A stretch of 17,194 nucleotides of DNA from CAYUYV01 sp964449455 (GCA_964449455.1 CAYUYV010000109.1:1-17194), one strand, 5' to 3'. Positions 7,406 through 14,527 are shown, numbered from the stretch's first letter. A program made the numbers and translations. The notes: generated by a model from the letters alone, not told the origin.

Positions 7406-7831
7406 TCATCCGTCCGGGCCGCTGCATGAGCCATCGCTATGCGTTGTCCTATGCCGGGCAAGCCATTCAGCCTCTTCTCCCGGCTCGGGCATGACTTCCC
7501 CGCCTTCCATGGCCCAGTTCGACGGCACGTCCACGAGATTGACGTAAACCGCTTCGGGCTTCAGTCCCGCATGCCGCTGGATCGACTGGCCCATCTCCGT
7601 GACGATCTGAGTCTTCAGCGTATCCGCCCTGCCCGACCGGATACTCCCTCTCAGCACGGCTGACTTGCCCTCCAGCGGCAGGTGGGGCGCCTCCTCCAAG
7701 AAGAAGGCATGGACGAATTGCGGCGGCGCGCCCGTCACCTCACAATGAATCCGAGTGATATCGGCGGCGATCATCGGCTTGGCCGCGTCATTGATCGTGC
7801 CCCTGACGGAATTGCAGATGTAAACTGGCAT
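7406..7831 (-). CDS. Tautomerase-superfamily protein, cis-3-chloroacrylic acid dehalogenase (cis-CaaD)-like
   Basis: 141 residues beginning Met-Pro, so processing would expose the catalytic N-terminal proline of the superfamily. Two beta-alpha-beta halves are visible. Numbering from Pro1, it keeps His28, the Arg pair 64/67 (SIRSGRAD) and Glu108 (AMEGGE), which align by eye with cis-CaaD His28, Arg70, Arg73 and Glu114. The position of Tyr103 in VYVNLVDVP is Asn97. The closing MPEPGEEAEWL resembles the cis-CaaD C-terminus. The family dehalogenates or hydrates small unsaturated acids or tautomerises 2-oxo acids; with the Tyr lost, true cis-CaaD activity is uncertain. AGGAGG lies five bases before the ATG, and the site overlaps the TAG of the upstream gene. 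It is the last gene of the HxlR operon. Confidence 0.85.
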   Translation of the reverse strand: MPVYICNSVRGTINDAAKPMIAADITRIHCEVTGAPPQFVHAFFLEEAPHLPLEGKSAVLRGSIRSGRADTLKTQIVTEMGQSIQRHAGLKPEAVYVNLVDVPSNWAMEGGEVMPEPGEEAEWLARHRTTHSDGSCSGPDG

Positions 7832-7840
7832 GTCGTCCTC

Positions 7841-8161
7841 CTAAGCCGTGATCGGATCGGAAATGAAGCCGACAACTTCATCTATCGAGCAGCCGGTCTC
7901 GCGCACCCAGAGCTCGCAAAGCTCCCTCAACAGGGCGGCGCGCCGGGCCTGCGGCAAGGGCACATTGGCCTGCATTGCCACGACTGAGGTGGTGGAGGGT
8001 CTTGCGGCGGTAAAGCCACTTCTTTCAGGGATCACGGTCCAGCCAATCTTGACAGGCGCCCCGAAAATGCCCCTGGCAAACCCGTCCAGACTGGTTCGCA
8101 GCCTGACTTCCGTTTCCGGAGGGATTTGCCCCGCCTGGACCATACAATTGCACATGATCAT
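7841..8161 (-). CDS. Tautomerase-fold protein lacking the N-terminal catalytic proline
   Basis: 106 residues. By eye it has the double beta-alpha-beta layout of tautomerase/MIF proteins: strand MCNCMVQAG, helix from PPETEVRLRTSLDGFARGIFG, strand WTVIPE, then SVVAMQANVPLPQARRAALLRELCELWVRETG and the closing strand DEVVGFISDP, which resembles the second unit of the fold. The start MIMCNC has no Pro after Met; ATG 8161 has AGGAG upstream at normal spacing, so a misplaced start is unlikely to hide it. It overlaps the HxlR stop by four bases (ATGA) and ends nine bases before the cis-CaaD-like gene. It may be a non-catalytic partner, a binding protein, or an enzyme with another mechanism. The fold assignment is by pattern only. 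Confidence 0.65.
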   Translation of the reverse strand: MIMCNCMVQAGQIPPETEVRLRTSLDGFARGIFGAPVKIGWTVIPERSGFTAARPSTTSVVAMQANVPLPQARRAALLRELCELWVRETGCSIDEVVGFISDPITA

Positions 8162-8646
8162 AGGTCGTTCTCCTCGTCTTCAGCCCAATTCTTCTTTGGT
8201 GCCCCATTGGCACGTTTCATGCCGATGTCACGCAGACGGATTGTTTCGCCATCCTCGCGCCGCGGCCAGACCCGGGCCAGCTTCTCACCGGTCTGGATAT
8301 CAATGATCTCTGTCGACGGACCGTTCTCATGGGCGGCCCATGTGTCACCCCATTGGGACAGCGCGATCATCACCGGAGCCAGTTCGCGCCCCTTCTTGGT
8401 CAACACATATTCATCAAAAGCGGATCCATCTGCCCCGGGAACTTTCTCCAAAATGCCGCCTTCGACCAGCTGGGTCAGTCGGCTGGTCAGCGTGTTCTTG
8501 GCAATCCCAAGCGACTTTTCGAAATGCTTGAAACGACGGGCCCCCATCATCGCATCGCGAATGATCAACAAGGACCACCATGATCCAACATGGTCGAGGG
8601 CTCGGGCGATCGAGCACTGCATCTGCGAAAACGACTTGGTCTTCAT
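8158..8646 (-). CDS. HxlR-family transcriptional regulator
   Basis: A 162-residue winged-helix DNA-binding protein. The HxlR core is clear: CSIARALDHVGSWWSLLIIRDA (from Cys11), GARRFKHFEKSLGIAKNTLTSRLTQLVEGGILEKV (recognition helix and turn) and DEYVLTKKGRELAPVMIALSQWGDTWA (wing and dimer helix). The conserved Cys11 is at the place where several family members (YodB and HypR are the studied cases) have a redox- or electrophile-sensing Cys. A 55-residue C-terminal extension follows the core. A perfect inverted repeat begins 14 bases before its start codon, so autoregulation is likely. It is first in a coupled operon with the two tautomerase-fold genes, which suggests it controls them. The ribosome site is weak (GGGG close to the ATG). 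Confidence 0.93.
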   Translation of the reverse strand: MKTKSFSQMQCSIARALDHVGSWWSLLIIRDAMMGARRFKHFEKSLGIAKNTLTSRLTQLVEGGILEKVPGADGSAFDEYVLTKKGRELAPVMIALSQWGDTWAAHENGPSTEIIDIQTGEKLARVWPRREDGETIRLRDIGMKRANGAPKKNWAEDEENDL

Positions 8647-8659
8647 ATCCCCGTCAATC

Positions 8660-8708
8660 TGGTTGCGATATGAAACCAGACGAGCTGACTGGTTTCATAT
8701 CGCAACCA
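8660..8708. promoter_or_regulatory. Probable double operator for the HxlR regulator (perfect 20-bp inverted repeat)
   Basis: Arms 8660-8679 and 8689-8708 are exact reverse complements over 20 bases, separated by nine. Each arm is itself a dyad, TGGTT...AACCA around ATAT (19 bases, 8660-8678 and 8690-8708), the shape expected of a site for one winged-helix dimer. The two dyad centres are 30 bases apart, about three helical turns, so two dimers could sit on the same DNA face. It lies 14 bases before the HxlR start, within the likely promoter or leader. The same sequence in RNA would form a strong hairpin, but no T-tract follows it in the minus direction. Confidence 0.8.
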
Positions 8709-8744
8709 AAAAAAATTTGGAGCGAGTTTGGATGGGATGGCCAA

Positions 8745-8762
8745 GATCACCCCATGGTGATC
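8745..8762 (-). terminator. Hairpin after the amine-oxidase gene, possible weak terminator
   Basis: GATCACC-ccat-GGTGATC forms a seven-pair stem 17 bases beyond the stop of the gene ending at 8780. Reading minus, no T-run follows directly; the only T-run lies about 30 bases further on (8 T at 8709-8716 on that strand). Its role as a terminator separating the oxidase from the HxlR operon is inference. Confidence 0.3.
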
Positions 8763-8779
8763 CCGTCAAAGACAGCCCC

Positions 8780-10099
8780 TCAAACCAGATCGCGCATAGC
8801 GCCCCAGGTCATGGCCAGGGTCATCAGGGGACGGCGGAACCAGCGCCCTCCGGGCAAGGGGCGTGGTTTGAGGCGGGCATAAACATCAAAGCGCTCCGCC
8901 GTGCCGGCAATGGCCTCGGCGATGACGCTGCCGGCCTGGGTGGTGATGGCAAGGCCCTGGCCGGAGAATCCGGCAGCCACATAGCGATCTGGACCAAGGC
9001 GGCCGATATAGGGCATGCGGCTGCGGGTTACGCCAAGCCGGCCGCCCCAGGCATAGTCCAAACGCACACCCGTCAGTTGGGGGAAGATCCGTGCGATCCG
9101 CTGACCGATGATCGGCGCGATCTCCCGCGGAAGCTCCGGCCCATAACTTTCGCCGCCGCCGAACAACAACCGGTGATCCGGGGTCAGACGATAGTAATCG
9201 AGTACGAACCGGGTGTCCGCCACGCAGCCCCCCCGGGGCAGCAGACGGCGTGCGAAATCCGGGTCCAAGGGCCGGGTCACACCGACAAAGCTGTTGATGG
9301 GCAGCACCACATCGTCGATCCGGGGCATCAGCCCCGTGTGATAGCCATTGGTCGCCATCACCACCGCATCGGCTTGGAGCGTTCCAGCCGGCATGGTCAG
9401 ACGGGGCCGCCCGGACGGCGCGATTCTCAGCACGGGACTGTTCTCAAACAGTTTTGCCCCGGCAGCCCCAGCGGCCTGCGCCAGCCCAAGGGCATAATTC
9501 AGGGGGTGGAGGTGGCCCGCATCACCATCCCACAAGCCGCCAAGATAGCACCGGCTGGCCACAAATTCGGGCATCGCGGCCTGTTCGACAATCCGAAGAT
9601 GGTCATAGCCGCAACGCGCTTGAAGATGCTGGGCGGTCTCCACAAGATCCGCGTAGTCCCGGTCATTGACGGCCGCCGCCAAAGCCCCGGCCGCAAGATC
9701 ACATGGGATCCCGTGGCGGGCGATCCGACCACGGACCTCCCGTTTGGCCGCTTCGGCCAGCTCCCAGAGGGTTTGGGCAGCCTCCGTCCCCAGACGATGT
9801 TCAAGCGTTTGCTGATCGACCCGCTGGCCCGTGAGAAGCTGACCACCATTGCGCCCACTCGCGCCCCAGCCGATCCGCTTGGCCTCAAGCAGGGTGACCG
9901 CATAGCCCCGCTCCGCGAGGGACAAGGCGCAGGACAGGCCCGTCAGTCCACCGCCCACCACGGCCACATCGCACCGGGCCTCTCCGGCAAAGGAGGGGTG
10001 TGCGCCCATGGGCCGGGCTGTCGCGGCATACCAGGTGCGCGCGTGCCCAGACGGGAACTGCCCTTCAGCGCTATGGAAACGGAAAGACCTGTCAGCCAT
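8780..10099 (-). CDS. FAD-dependent amine/amino-acid oxidase (PuuB/DadA-like)
   Basis: 439 residues. After a short N-terminal stretch with the WYAATA motif (about 23-28), the Rossmann dinucleotide site is VAVVGGGLTGLSCALSLAE (45-63) with Glu72 at the end of the second strand. WGASGRNGGQ (78-87) is the FAD-binding signature of the DAO/PuuB group. The C-terminus GGRLGVTRSRMPYIG and AAGFSGQGLAITTQAG closes the FAD site. The group oxidises amines such as gamma-glutamylputrescine, sarcosine or D-amino acids, giving aldehyde or oxo acid, ammonia or amine and reduced acceptor. The substrate is not readable, and no putrescine-pathway neighbours are present. GAGG lies four bases before the ATG. It starts six bases after the copper chaperone stop, so the two are one transcription unit. 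Confidence 0.9.
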   Translation of the reverse strand: MADRSFRFHSAEGQFPSGHARTWYAATARPMGAHPSFAGEARCDVAVVGGGLTGLSCALSLAERGYAVTLLEAKRIGWGASGRNGGQLLTGQRVDQQTLEHRLGTEAAQTLWELAEAAKREVRGRIARHGIPCDLAAGALAAAVNDRDYADLVETAQHLQARCGYDHLRIVEQAAMPEFVASRCYLGGLWDGDAGHLHPLNYALGLAQAAGAAGAKLFENSPVLRIAPSGRPRLTMPAGTLQADAVVMATNGYHTGLMPRIDDVVLPINSFVGVTRPLDPDFARRLLPRGGCVADTRFVLDYYRLTPDHRLLFGGGESYGPELPREIAPIIGQRIARIFPQLTGVRLDYAWGGRLGVTRSRMPYIGRLGPDRYVAAGFSGQGLAITTQAGSVIAEAIAGTAERFDVYARLKPRPLPGGRWFRRPLMTLAMTWGAMRDLV

Positions 10100-10105
10100 T
10101 CGGCC

Positions 10106-10660
10106 TCAATGCTGCGTGTCGCGGTCCTTTGGCCCGGCGTGTTCCGGCTTCGCTTCGCCCGCGTGTCCGCTGGCTGTGTCGTCATGGCGACGGGCCCGCA
10201 CCGGGATCGTAACGGTCTGGGGCGGTGCATTTTGGAATTTAAGGGTCAGATCGACGGTTTCACCCGCTTCGAGCGGCTCTTCAAGGCCCATGAACATCAG
10301 ATGGAACCCGCCCGGCTCCAGGGCCGTGGCCTTGCCGTTGCGCAAGGGAATACCGTCCACAGGGCGCATGCGCACCATGCCGCCTTCCTGGATGTTCATG
10401 TGCAACTCGACAGTCGCAATGCCTTCGGCCGAGGCGGCGACGAGACGATCCGTCCGGCCCGTGCGATTGTCGATGATGAGATACCCTGCACTGGTGTTGC
10501 CCGCACCAAGGCTTGCCGCGGCCCAGCCTCCAGAGACCTGAAGGGTGGCATCGCCGTTGGCTGTCCGGTCCGCACCCCCGACCGTTCCCACAATGATAGT
10601 GATAATCAGCAGGGCCGTTCCGACGGCTATGCTGAGGGAAAGCGTTTCATCGTCAAACAT
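10106..10660 (-). CDS. Copper chaperone PCu(A)C family protein, membrane-anchored
   Basis: 184 residues. An N-terminal hydrophobic helix (about 8-29) anchors or exports the protein to the periplasm; no clear signal-peptidase site or lipobox Cys is seen. The cupredoxin-like domain follows with the family metal site: His87-Met88, Met98 and His120-x-Met122, exactly the H(M)X10MX21HXM spacing of PCu(A)C. The C-terminal tail (about 156-184) holds four His among charged residues and may bind extra metal. Family members deliver Cu(I) to the CuA site of cytochrome c oxidase, usually next to sco/senC genes, but here the partner gene is an FAD oxidase. GGAG lies seven bases before the ATG. Confidence 0.92.
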   Translation of the reverse strand: MFDDETLSLSIAVGTALLIITIIVGTVGGADRTANGDATLQVSGGWAAASLGAGNTSAGYLIIDNRTGRTDRLVAASAEGIATVELHMNIQEGGMVRMRPVDGIPLRNGKATALEPGGFHLMFMGLEEPLEAGETVDLTLKFQNAPPQTVTIPVRARRHDDTASGHAGEAKPEHAGPKDRDTQH

Positions 10661-11050
10661 GGTCCATCTCCGCGCGAGGCGCCGTGCCCCCGATTATGTG
10701 TGTTCATTGGGGGAGGAGGTACCGGGACGGCGCGCGCGCCGCAAGAGCATGGGAGCCGCAGCGCGCGCCGAAGAGCCGGACGGCACACTCGCCGATTGAG
10801 TTTACCCATGGCGTTGTGTAGGAAGCCCCGAGGGGGCATCGCAATCCGTGACACGTCGGAGGCGTGCCAATCATGCCAACGGATTTTGTCTCCAAAGCCA
10901 GGATCGGACCGGCGCGCTTGGACGTACCCTGCCCCACCTTGGCCCCAGTGAGGACCGATTGTGGCGGATGACCATTGCCTGAAACTGCGCCTCACAAGAC
11001 CCCATGATCGGCCCACCATTCTTCGTCTCGACAATCCCAGGAGCGCCACA
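10661..11050. other. Intergenic stretch, no convincing gene
   Basis: 390 bases between the copper chaperone and the DUF3126 gene, which are divergent, so it must hold promoters for both. A nine-base inverted repeat, GGCGCGCGC (10729-10737) and GCGCGCGCC (10761-10769), flanks 23 bases. A short GCCCC/GGGGC hairpin sits near 10825-10840. The open frame from 10961 continues into DUF3126, but its first 30 codons lack family resemblance. No clear promoter consensus was found. Confidence 0.5.
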
Positions 11051-11269
11051 GTGACCAAAGACGAAATCGCCAATGTTCAGGACTATCTGCGCCGCAAGTT
11101 CCGCCTCGACACGATCTCGGTGGAAGCGCGCCCCAAAAAGGACGACTCGGCGGAAGTTCTGATTGGGGATGAATTCATCGGCGTCCTGTTCAAGGATGAT
11201 GAGGACGGTGAAGTCAGTTACCAGTTTCAGATGGCGATTCTCGACGTCGACCTCGACGAAGAGGGCTGA
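11051..11269 (+). CDS. DUF3126 family protein
   Basis: A 72-residue cytoplasmic protein of a conserved alphaproteobacterial family of unknown function. Almost the whole length fits the family: TKDEIANVQDYLRRKF, VEARPKKDDSAEVLIGDEFIGVLFKDDEDGEVSYQFQMAILDVDL. The GTG at 11051 is chosen because AGGAG lies eight bases upstream and it gives the family's normal length; a start at 10961 would add 30 residues without resemblance. The function is unknown even for the family. It is useful as a taxonomic marker. Confidence 0.88.
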   Translation: MTKDEIANVQDYLRRKFRLDTISVEARPKKDDSAEVLIGDEFIGVLFKDDEDGEVSYQFQMAILDVDLDEEG

Positions 11270-11402
11270 GGGCCAGCGGGCCGCTTTTCTTGGCGCGGCG
11301 GCCGAAGCCAGGCTGGGCGTCTTGCGGTGTGAGGATGGGAACCTTGCACCGGAGGAGGCCTAAGTTTTGAATTGAGGGGATCTGGGGGAACGGACAGGCG
11401 GC

Positions 11403-13622
11403 GTGGGGCGCATGGCAAGAGTCACGATCGGGGCTGAGCGGAAGGCCAGGCTGGGGGGGATGTTTGGCCTCGTTGTTCCCCTGTTGTTTTCGCATCGGCG
11501 GCGAATCATTGGCGCCGCAATCACCTTGACGGTTGTCCTGGGGGCCCTCGCGGTGCTTCTGCCGGTCGCCGGCAAGCCGGCACATCATGTCGCAAAGTCC
11601 CAATTTCCCCTAATTTTTAACCCTTCCGGGCCGGGAAAATCCGCGCCCGCGATTGCTGTTCATGTCACATTCCCGCACACTACGGTTTGGACGCCGGAGG
11701 GCCTTGAGGCCCTTGCGCGGCTTGAACGGGAAATTTCCCGCGTTCCGGGACTCGATCCGATGTCACTTGTGTCCGTGTTAACCCCAATGGCCGCTAATGG
11801 TGCGGCGGAGGACGGGGAAATGGGGGCCGAGGTGAAGGCAGCCGCTCTGATGGAACTGAAGGATCTTGTGCGTCCTCCAGTGGTCCAAGACGGTGTCGTG
11901 GCGACGGGTCCTCTGCGCGAACGCTGGCGGCAGAAGGATGTTGGGTGGTTGAGCAAGCTCAGCGATCTCCTCGGCCTTAAGGGCCGGCTTGTTTCCGTCG
12001 ATGGTCGCACCGTCATCATGCGGGTTGCCATGGCGCCGCCTCCGAAACCGGACGGACCGAGCTATGGCGACGTCTTCCGGGGGCTGATGCGCGCCGGCGA
12101 GCAGGCGCTGTCAGGCATGCATTTCAAGATGTCCGTGGCCGGCATTCCCTTGCGTCTCGGCGGCCTTGACGCCTCCCTTGAGCGCAGCTGGCCCTGGTTG
12201 CTGCTGCTGCTGACGATGGTGGTTGCAGGCTTTTGGTACGTCGCCCGGTCCGTGCCGGCAGCCATCGCAGCCTTTGTGGTGGCGCTGATGCCGGTCATGT
12301 GGATCTGCGGCGGCATGGCCCTGCTTGGCCACGGTTTCATGCCCCTTGCCTGGCCCGTCCTCTATGGTGCCTTTGCTGTTACAATCCTGGGTGGTGGTGT
12401 GGGTCTTGCCCTCTACACGAGCCGTGTGTCCTGGGGCGAGAGCCCTGACCAAGGCGCGCGGAGCGTCATGCAGCTTGGCATACGCCTGGGCGCTCCGGCC
12501 CTGGTCGCAGGGTGCATTGCCCTCATCCCGCTCGCCTTGCTGCCCGGCTCCGCCATGCGGGATGCGGCGATCCTGGGTTCCATCGGCGTGTTTGTTGGCC
12601 TTGGCGCCATGCTGACCCTGCTGCCGCTCATCCTGTCCCTGCTGCCAACGCCCCAGTCCTGGATCGATGATGTAAGCCGTCTGACCCAGATGCAGCGGCA
12701 GTCTCTTGCCCTGTTCGGCCGGCTTGTGAACCGCCCGCCGCTTGTCCGCAGCGTTGCCGGCGCGGCGTGCGTGGTGGTGGCCGTGCTGGGCGTTCTGGGT
12801 CTCAACCGCGCTGTGCCTGAGTCCGCCGCTGAGCCGCCGGTTGTTAGCATGCAGCAAGACGCGCGGGACGCTGGTGTATCAGTCGATGAACGCACTCAGA
12901 CCGTTACAGGGCCGGCTGATTTTGCCCCAGTCACTGANNNNNNNNNNNNNNNNNNNNNNNNNNNNNNNNNNNNNNNNNNNNNNNNNNNNNNNNNNNNNNN
13001 NNNNNNNNNNNNNNNNNNNNNNNNNNNNNNNNNNNNNTCCGCCCCAGTCACTGATTCCGCCCAAGTGGAGGCTGGCTCTGAAGAGCCGCTGCCCGTCCGT
13101 GCGGCAGTCGCGCAGAGTGCGGACAGGACTTTTGCCCTGCGCGGTCCGTGGGTGCTGCCGCTCGCGGTCCTGGTCCTTGCAGCGGTGTCCGGTGTGGTTG
13201 CCCGGCTTTGGAGTGTAGCCTTAGCCGTCCTTGCGACGCTGGTGGGCGGGTTCGCCCTGTCACTCCTGCTGTTTGTCCTGGCGACGCCCCTTGGTGGGCA
13301 GGCGATCATGATCGGGCTGTGCCTCGCCTTGATGGGCGCGGTCCCGCTTATTGCATTTGTGACCTACAGCCCATTGCGGATCCGTTCCGCCAGCGCCGAT
13401 TTTTCGGACGCGTCATTGCTGTCATGGGAAAATATTGAAAGGGCAGCTTTGACCGCGGGTGTCGTTTTGTGCGCTAGTTTACTGGTCGGTGCGTGGTTTT
13501 TTGAGCCCTATACGCGGGTGCTTTCGCTCACTGTAGCAGTTGCGGCGGCCTGTCTCGTCGGCACTGCACTGGCCGTTCAGCCATTTCTATCTGTCGTCCA
13601 GCGGCTGGATCGTAGAGCATAA
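11403..13622 (+). CDS. RND/MMPL-like membrane protein with a reduced second periplasmic loop (contains assembly gap)
   Basis: About 740 residues as drawn. Residues 34-56 form the first helix. A periplasmic domain (about 60-262) shows the MMPL pattern VTFPHTTVWTPEGLEALARLEREISRVPG and LVSVDGRTVIMRV. Five helices follow (about 264-415), a connecting segment, a seventh helix (about 450-468), then a short loop (about 472-578) with a repeat APVTDS on either side of 100 N, and about five more helices to the end. RND proteins normally have a second large periplasmic domain at that place. It may move lipids or hydrophobic molecules like other MMPL proteins, or have lost transport. Start is uncertain: GTG 11403, ATG 11412 or ATG 11460 are all in frame and none has a strong ribosome site. 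Convergent with 14470-13691. Confidence 0.75.
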   Translation: MGRMARVTIGAERKARLGGMFGLVVPLLFSHRRRIIGAAITLTVVLGALAVLLPVAGKPAHHVAKSQFPLIFNPSGPGKSAPAIAVHVTFPHTTVWTPEGLEALARLEREISRVPGLDPMSLVSVLTPMAANGAAEDGEMGAEVKAAALMELKDLVRPPVVQDGVVATGPLRERWRQKDVGWLSKLSDLLGLKGRLVSVDGRTVIMRVAMAPPPKPDGPSYGDVFRGLMRAGEQALSGMHFKMSVAGIPLRLGGLDASLERSWPWLLLLLTMVVAGFWYVARSVPAAIAAFVVALMPVMWICGGMALLGHGFMPLAWPVLYGAFAVTILGGGVGLALYTSRVSWGESPDQGARSVMQLGIRLGAPALVAGCIALIPLALLPGSAMRDAAILGSIGVFVGLGAMLTLLPLILSLLPTPQSWIDDVSRLTQMQRQSLALFGRLVNRPPLVRSVAGAACVVVAVLGVLGLNRAVPESAAEPPVVSMQQDARDAGVSVDERTQTVTGPADFAPVTXXXXXXXXXXXXXXXXXXXXXXXXXXXXXXXXXXSAPVTDSAQVEAGSEEPLPVRAAVAQSADRTFALRGPWVLPLAVLVLAAVSGVVARLWSVALAVLATLVGGFALSLLLFVLATPLGGQAIMIGLCLALMGAVPLIAFVTYSPLRIRSASADFSDASLLSWENIERAALTAGVVLCASLLVGAWFFEPYTRVLSLTVAVAAACLVGTALAVQPFLSVVQRLDRRA
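12924..13055 (+). repeat. 18-bp coding tandem repeat (APVTDS), interrupted by the gap
   Basis: GCCCCAGTCACTGA stands immediately left of the gap (12924-12937) and again right of it (13041-13054), there preceded by TCC and followed by TTCC. The deduced unit is TCCGCCCCAGTCACTGAT, encoding Ser-Ala-Pro-Val-Thr-Asp. At least two copies exist, since the three bases before them differ (TTT versus TCC). The real copy number is unknown. Confidence 0.8.
12938..13037. other. Assembly gap (100 N)
   Basis: Exactly 100 undetermined bases, a conventional placeholder for a gap of unknown size. It interrupts the repeat array of the membrane protein. The placeholder happens to keep the reading frame, but a true repeat fill would be 1 + 18k bases, which 100 is not. 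Confidence 0.97.
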
Positions 13623-13627
13623 TAATC

Positions 13628-13661
13628 GCAAATCATAATCAAGTCGTGCGATAGGATTTGC
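13628..13661. terminator. Inverted repeat between convergent genes, possible terminator
   Basis: GCAAATC (13628-13634) and GATTTGC (13655-13661) pair across 20 bases in a short AT-rich stretch between the stops of the membrane protein and the convergent gene. The stem is AT-rich and no long T-tract follows, so it is a weak candidate. Confidence 0.25.
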
Positions 13662-13690
13662 TAAAGATCACATGGCATGCCAAGCGCTGT

Positions 13691-14470
13691 TTACTTGACA
13701 GCTAATATCTCAGGACCGGTTTCAACGGGAACTGTCTGAATAAAACCGCCCACCAACTCAAGAATATTTTTGTCGATCATCCGCCAACGGCCAAGATGGG
13801 CCTTGCGGAACCGGTAGAACAAGGACAAATCGTCTCCCAATTCTGTCTCGCGGAAACAAAACGGCACTTGCATCCGCTCTGTCCGGCGAAGACATCGGAT
13901 CATGCCTTTCAGGCCTGTTTCAGTCTGAAAAACATACATTTGCTGATTTGTGTAATCGCTGCTTGCCTTGAACTGATATTCGACCAGGCCGACATCGGTT
14001 TCTATGCCGTCTGGCGCCACGAATTCCCGCAGGAACCGTTCTACGCGTTCATTTTCCTTCAAGGCGACTTTCTGCTCGGAAATATTGAACACAATCACCG
14101 GAGCATCCGGCTTGTCGCTCAAAAAGTCATCCCGATTGGCCCGGGAGAACGGCACAAAATCCGGCAGGATCGTGAACAGATCGATTGAGGGGCGCGCGCC
14201 ATCCCGCCGATCCTTGGGATATTGGGTGTAATTGGCAGGGATCAGAAGATTATTGCCGCCGATGGTCACATCGAGCTGCCGACCGAGCTCGGTTCCGGAC
14301 ACGGTGTTGCCCAGCAACTCGTCCAGCGAATAGCCCAGATAGCTCCACAGGATGACGCAGCCAAAGGCGATCGTCACGATCAGGGCAATGAGCGGGAGCA
14401 GCCAACTCGGCCGCTCCTTTATCTCATCAACGTCGCCCGTGTTTTCAGCTTCAATCATGGTCGCCCCCAT
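13691..14470 (-). CDS. Single-pass membrane protein of unknown function
   Basis: 259 residues. A short acidic N-terminus is followed by one hydrophobic helix (about 23-44), then a soluble domain of about 210 residues, probably periplasmic. It contains no motif that I recognise; it is rich in charged residues, with two Cys near MIRCLRRTERMQVPFCF (about 190-207) that could form a disulfide. Codon usage is like its neighbours and the reading is uninterrupted, so it is a real gene. ATG 14470 or ATG 14458 could start it; the second has GGGGGC close upstream. It lies 57 bases after the M48 protease gene on the same strand, so the two may be co-transcribed. Confidence 0.75.
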   Translation of the reverse strand: MGATMIEAENTGDVDEIKERPSWLLPLIALIVTIAFGCVILWSYLGYSLDELLGNTVSGTELGRQLDVTIGGNNLLIPANYTQYPKDRRDGARPSIDLFTILPDFVPFSRANRDDFLSDKPDAPVIVFNISEQKVALKENERVERFLREFVAPDGIETDVGLVEYQFKASSDYTNQQMYVFQTETGLKGMIRCLRRTERMQVPFCFRETELGDDLSLFYRFRKAHLGRWRMIDKNILELVGGFIQTVPVETGPEILAVK

Positions 14471-14527
14471 CCCACGAAATGTCTCAACGCCGCCCTGCGT
14501 CAGCTACTGAATCACAGTGTGGCCGGA

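Noticed and set aside
10729..10769. GGCGCGCGC/GCGCGCGCC inverted repeat as an operator or terminator
   Set aside because: Simple alternating GC arises easily in GC-rich DNA, and there is no T-tract; kept only as a note.
8126..10951. A 941-codon open frame on the plus strand
   Set aside because: It lies antisense to four well-supported minus-strand genes, has no family resemblance, and is the shadow frame expected from GC-rich codon use.
2206..10980. GACCATTGCCTGA shared by about 2207 and about 10969
   Set aside because: A single 13-base match is about what chance gives in a 17-kb window, and the surroundings do not match.
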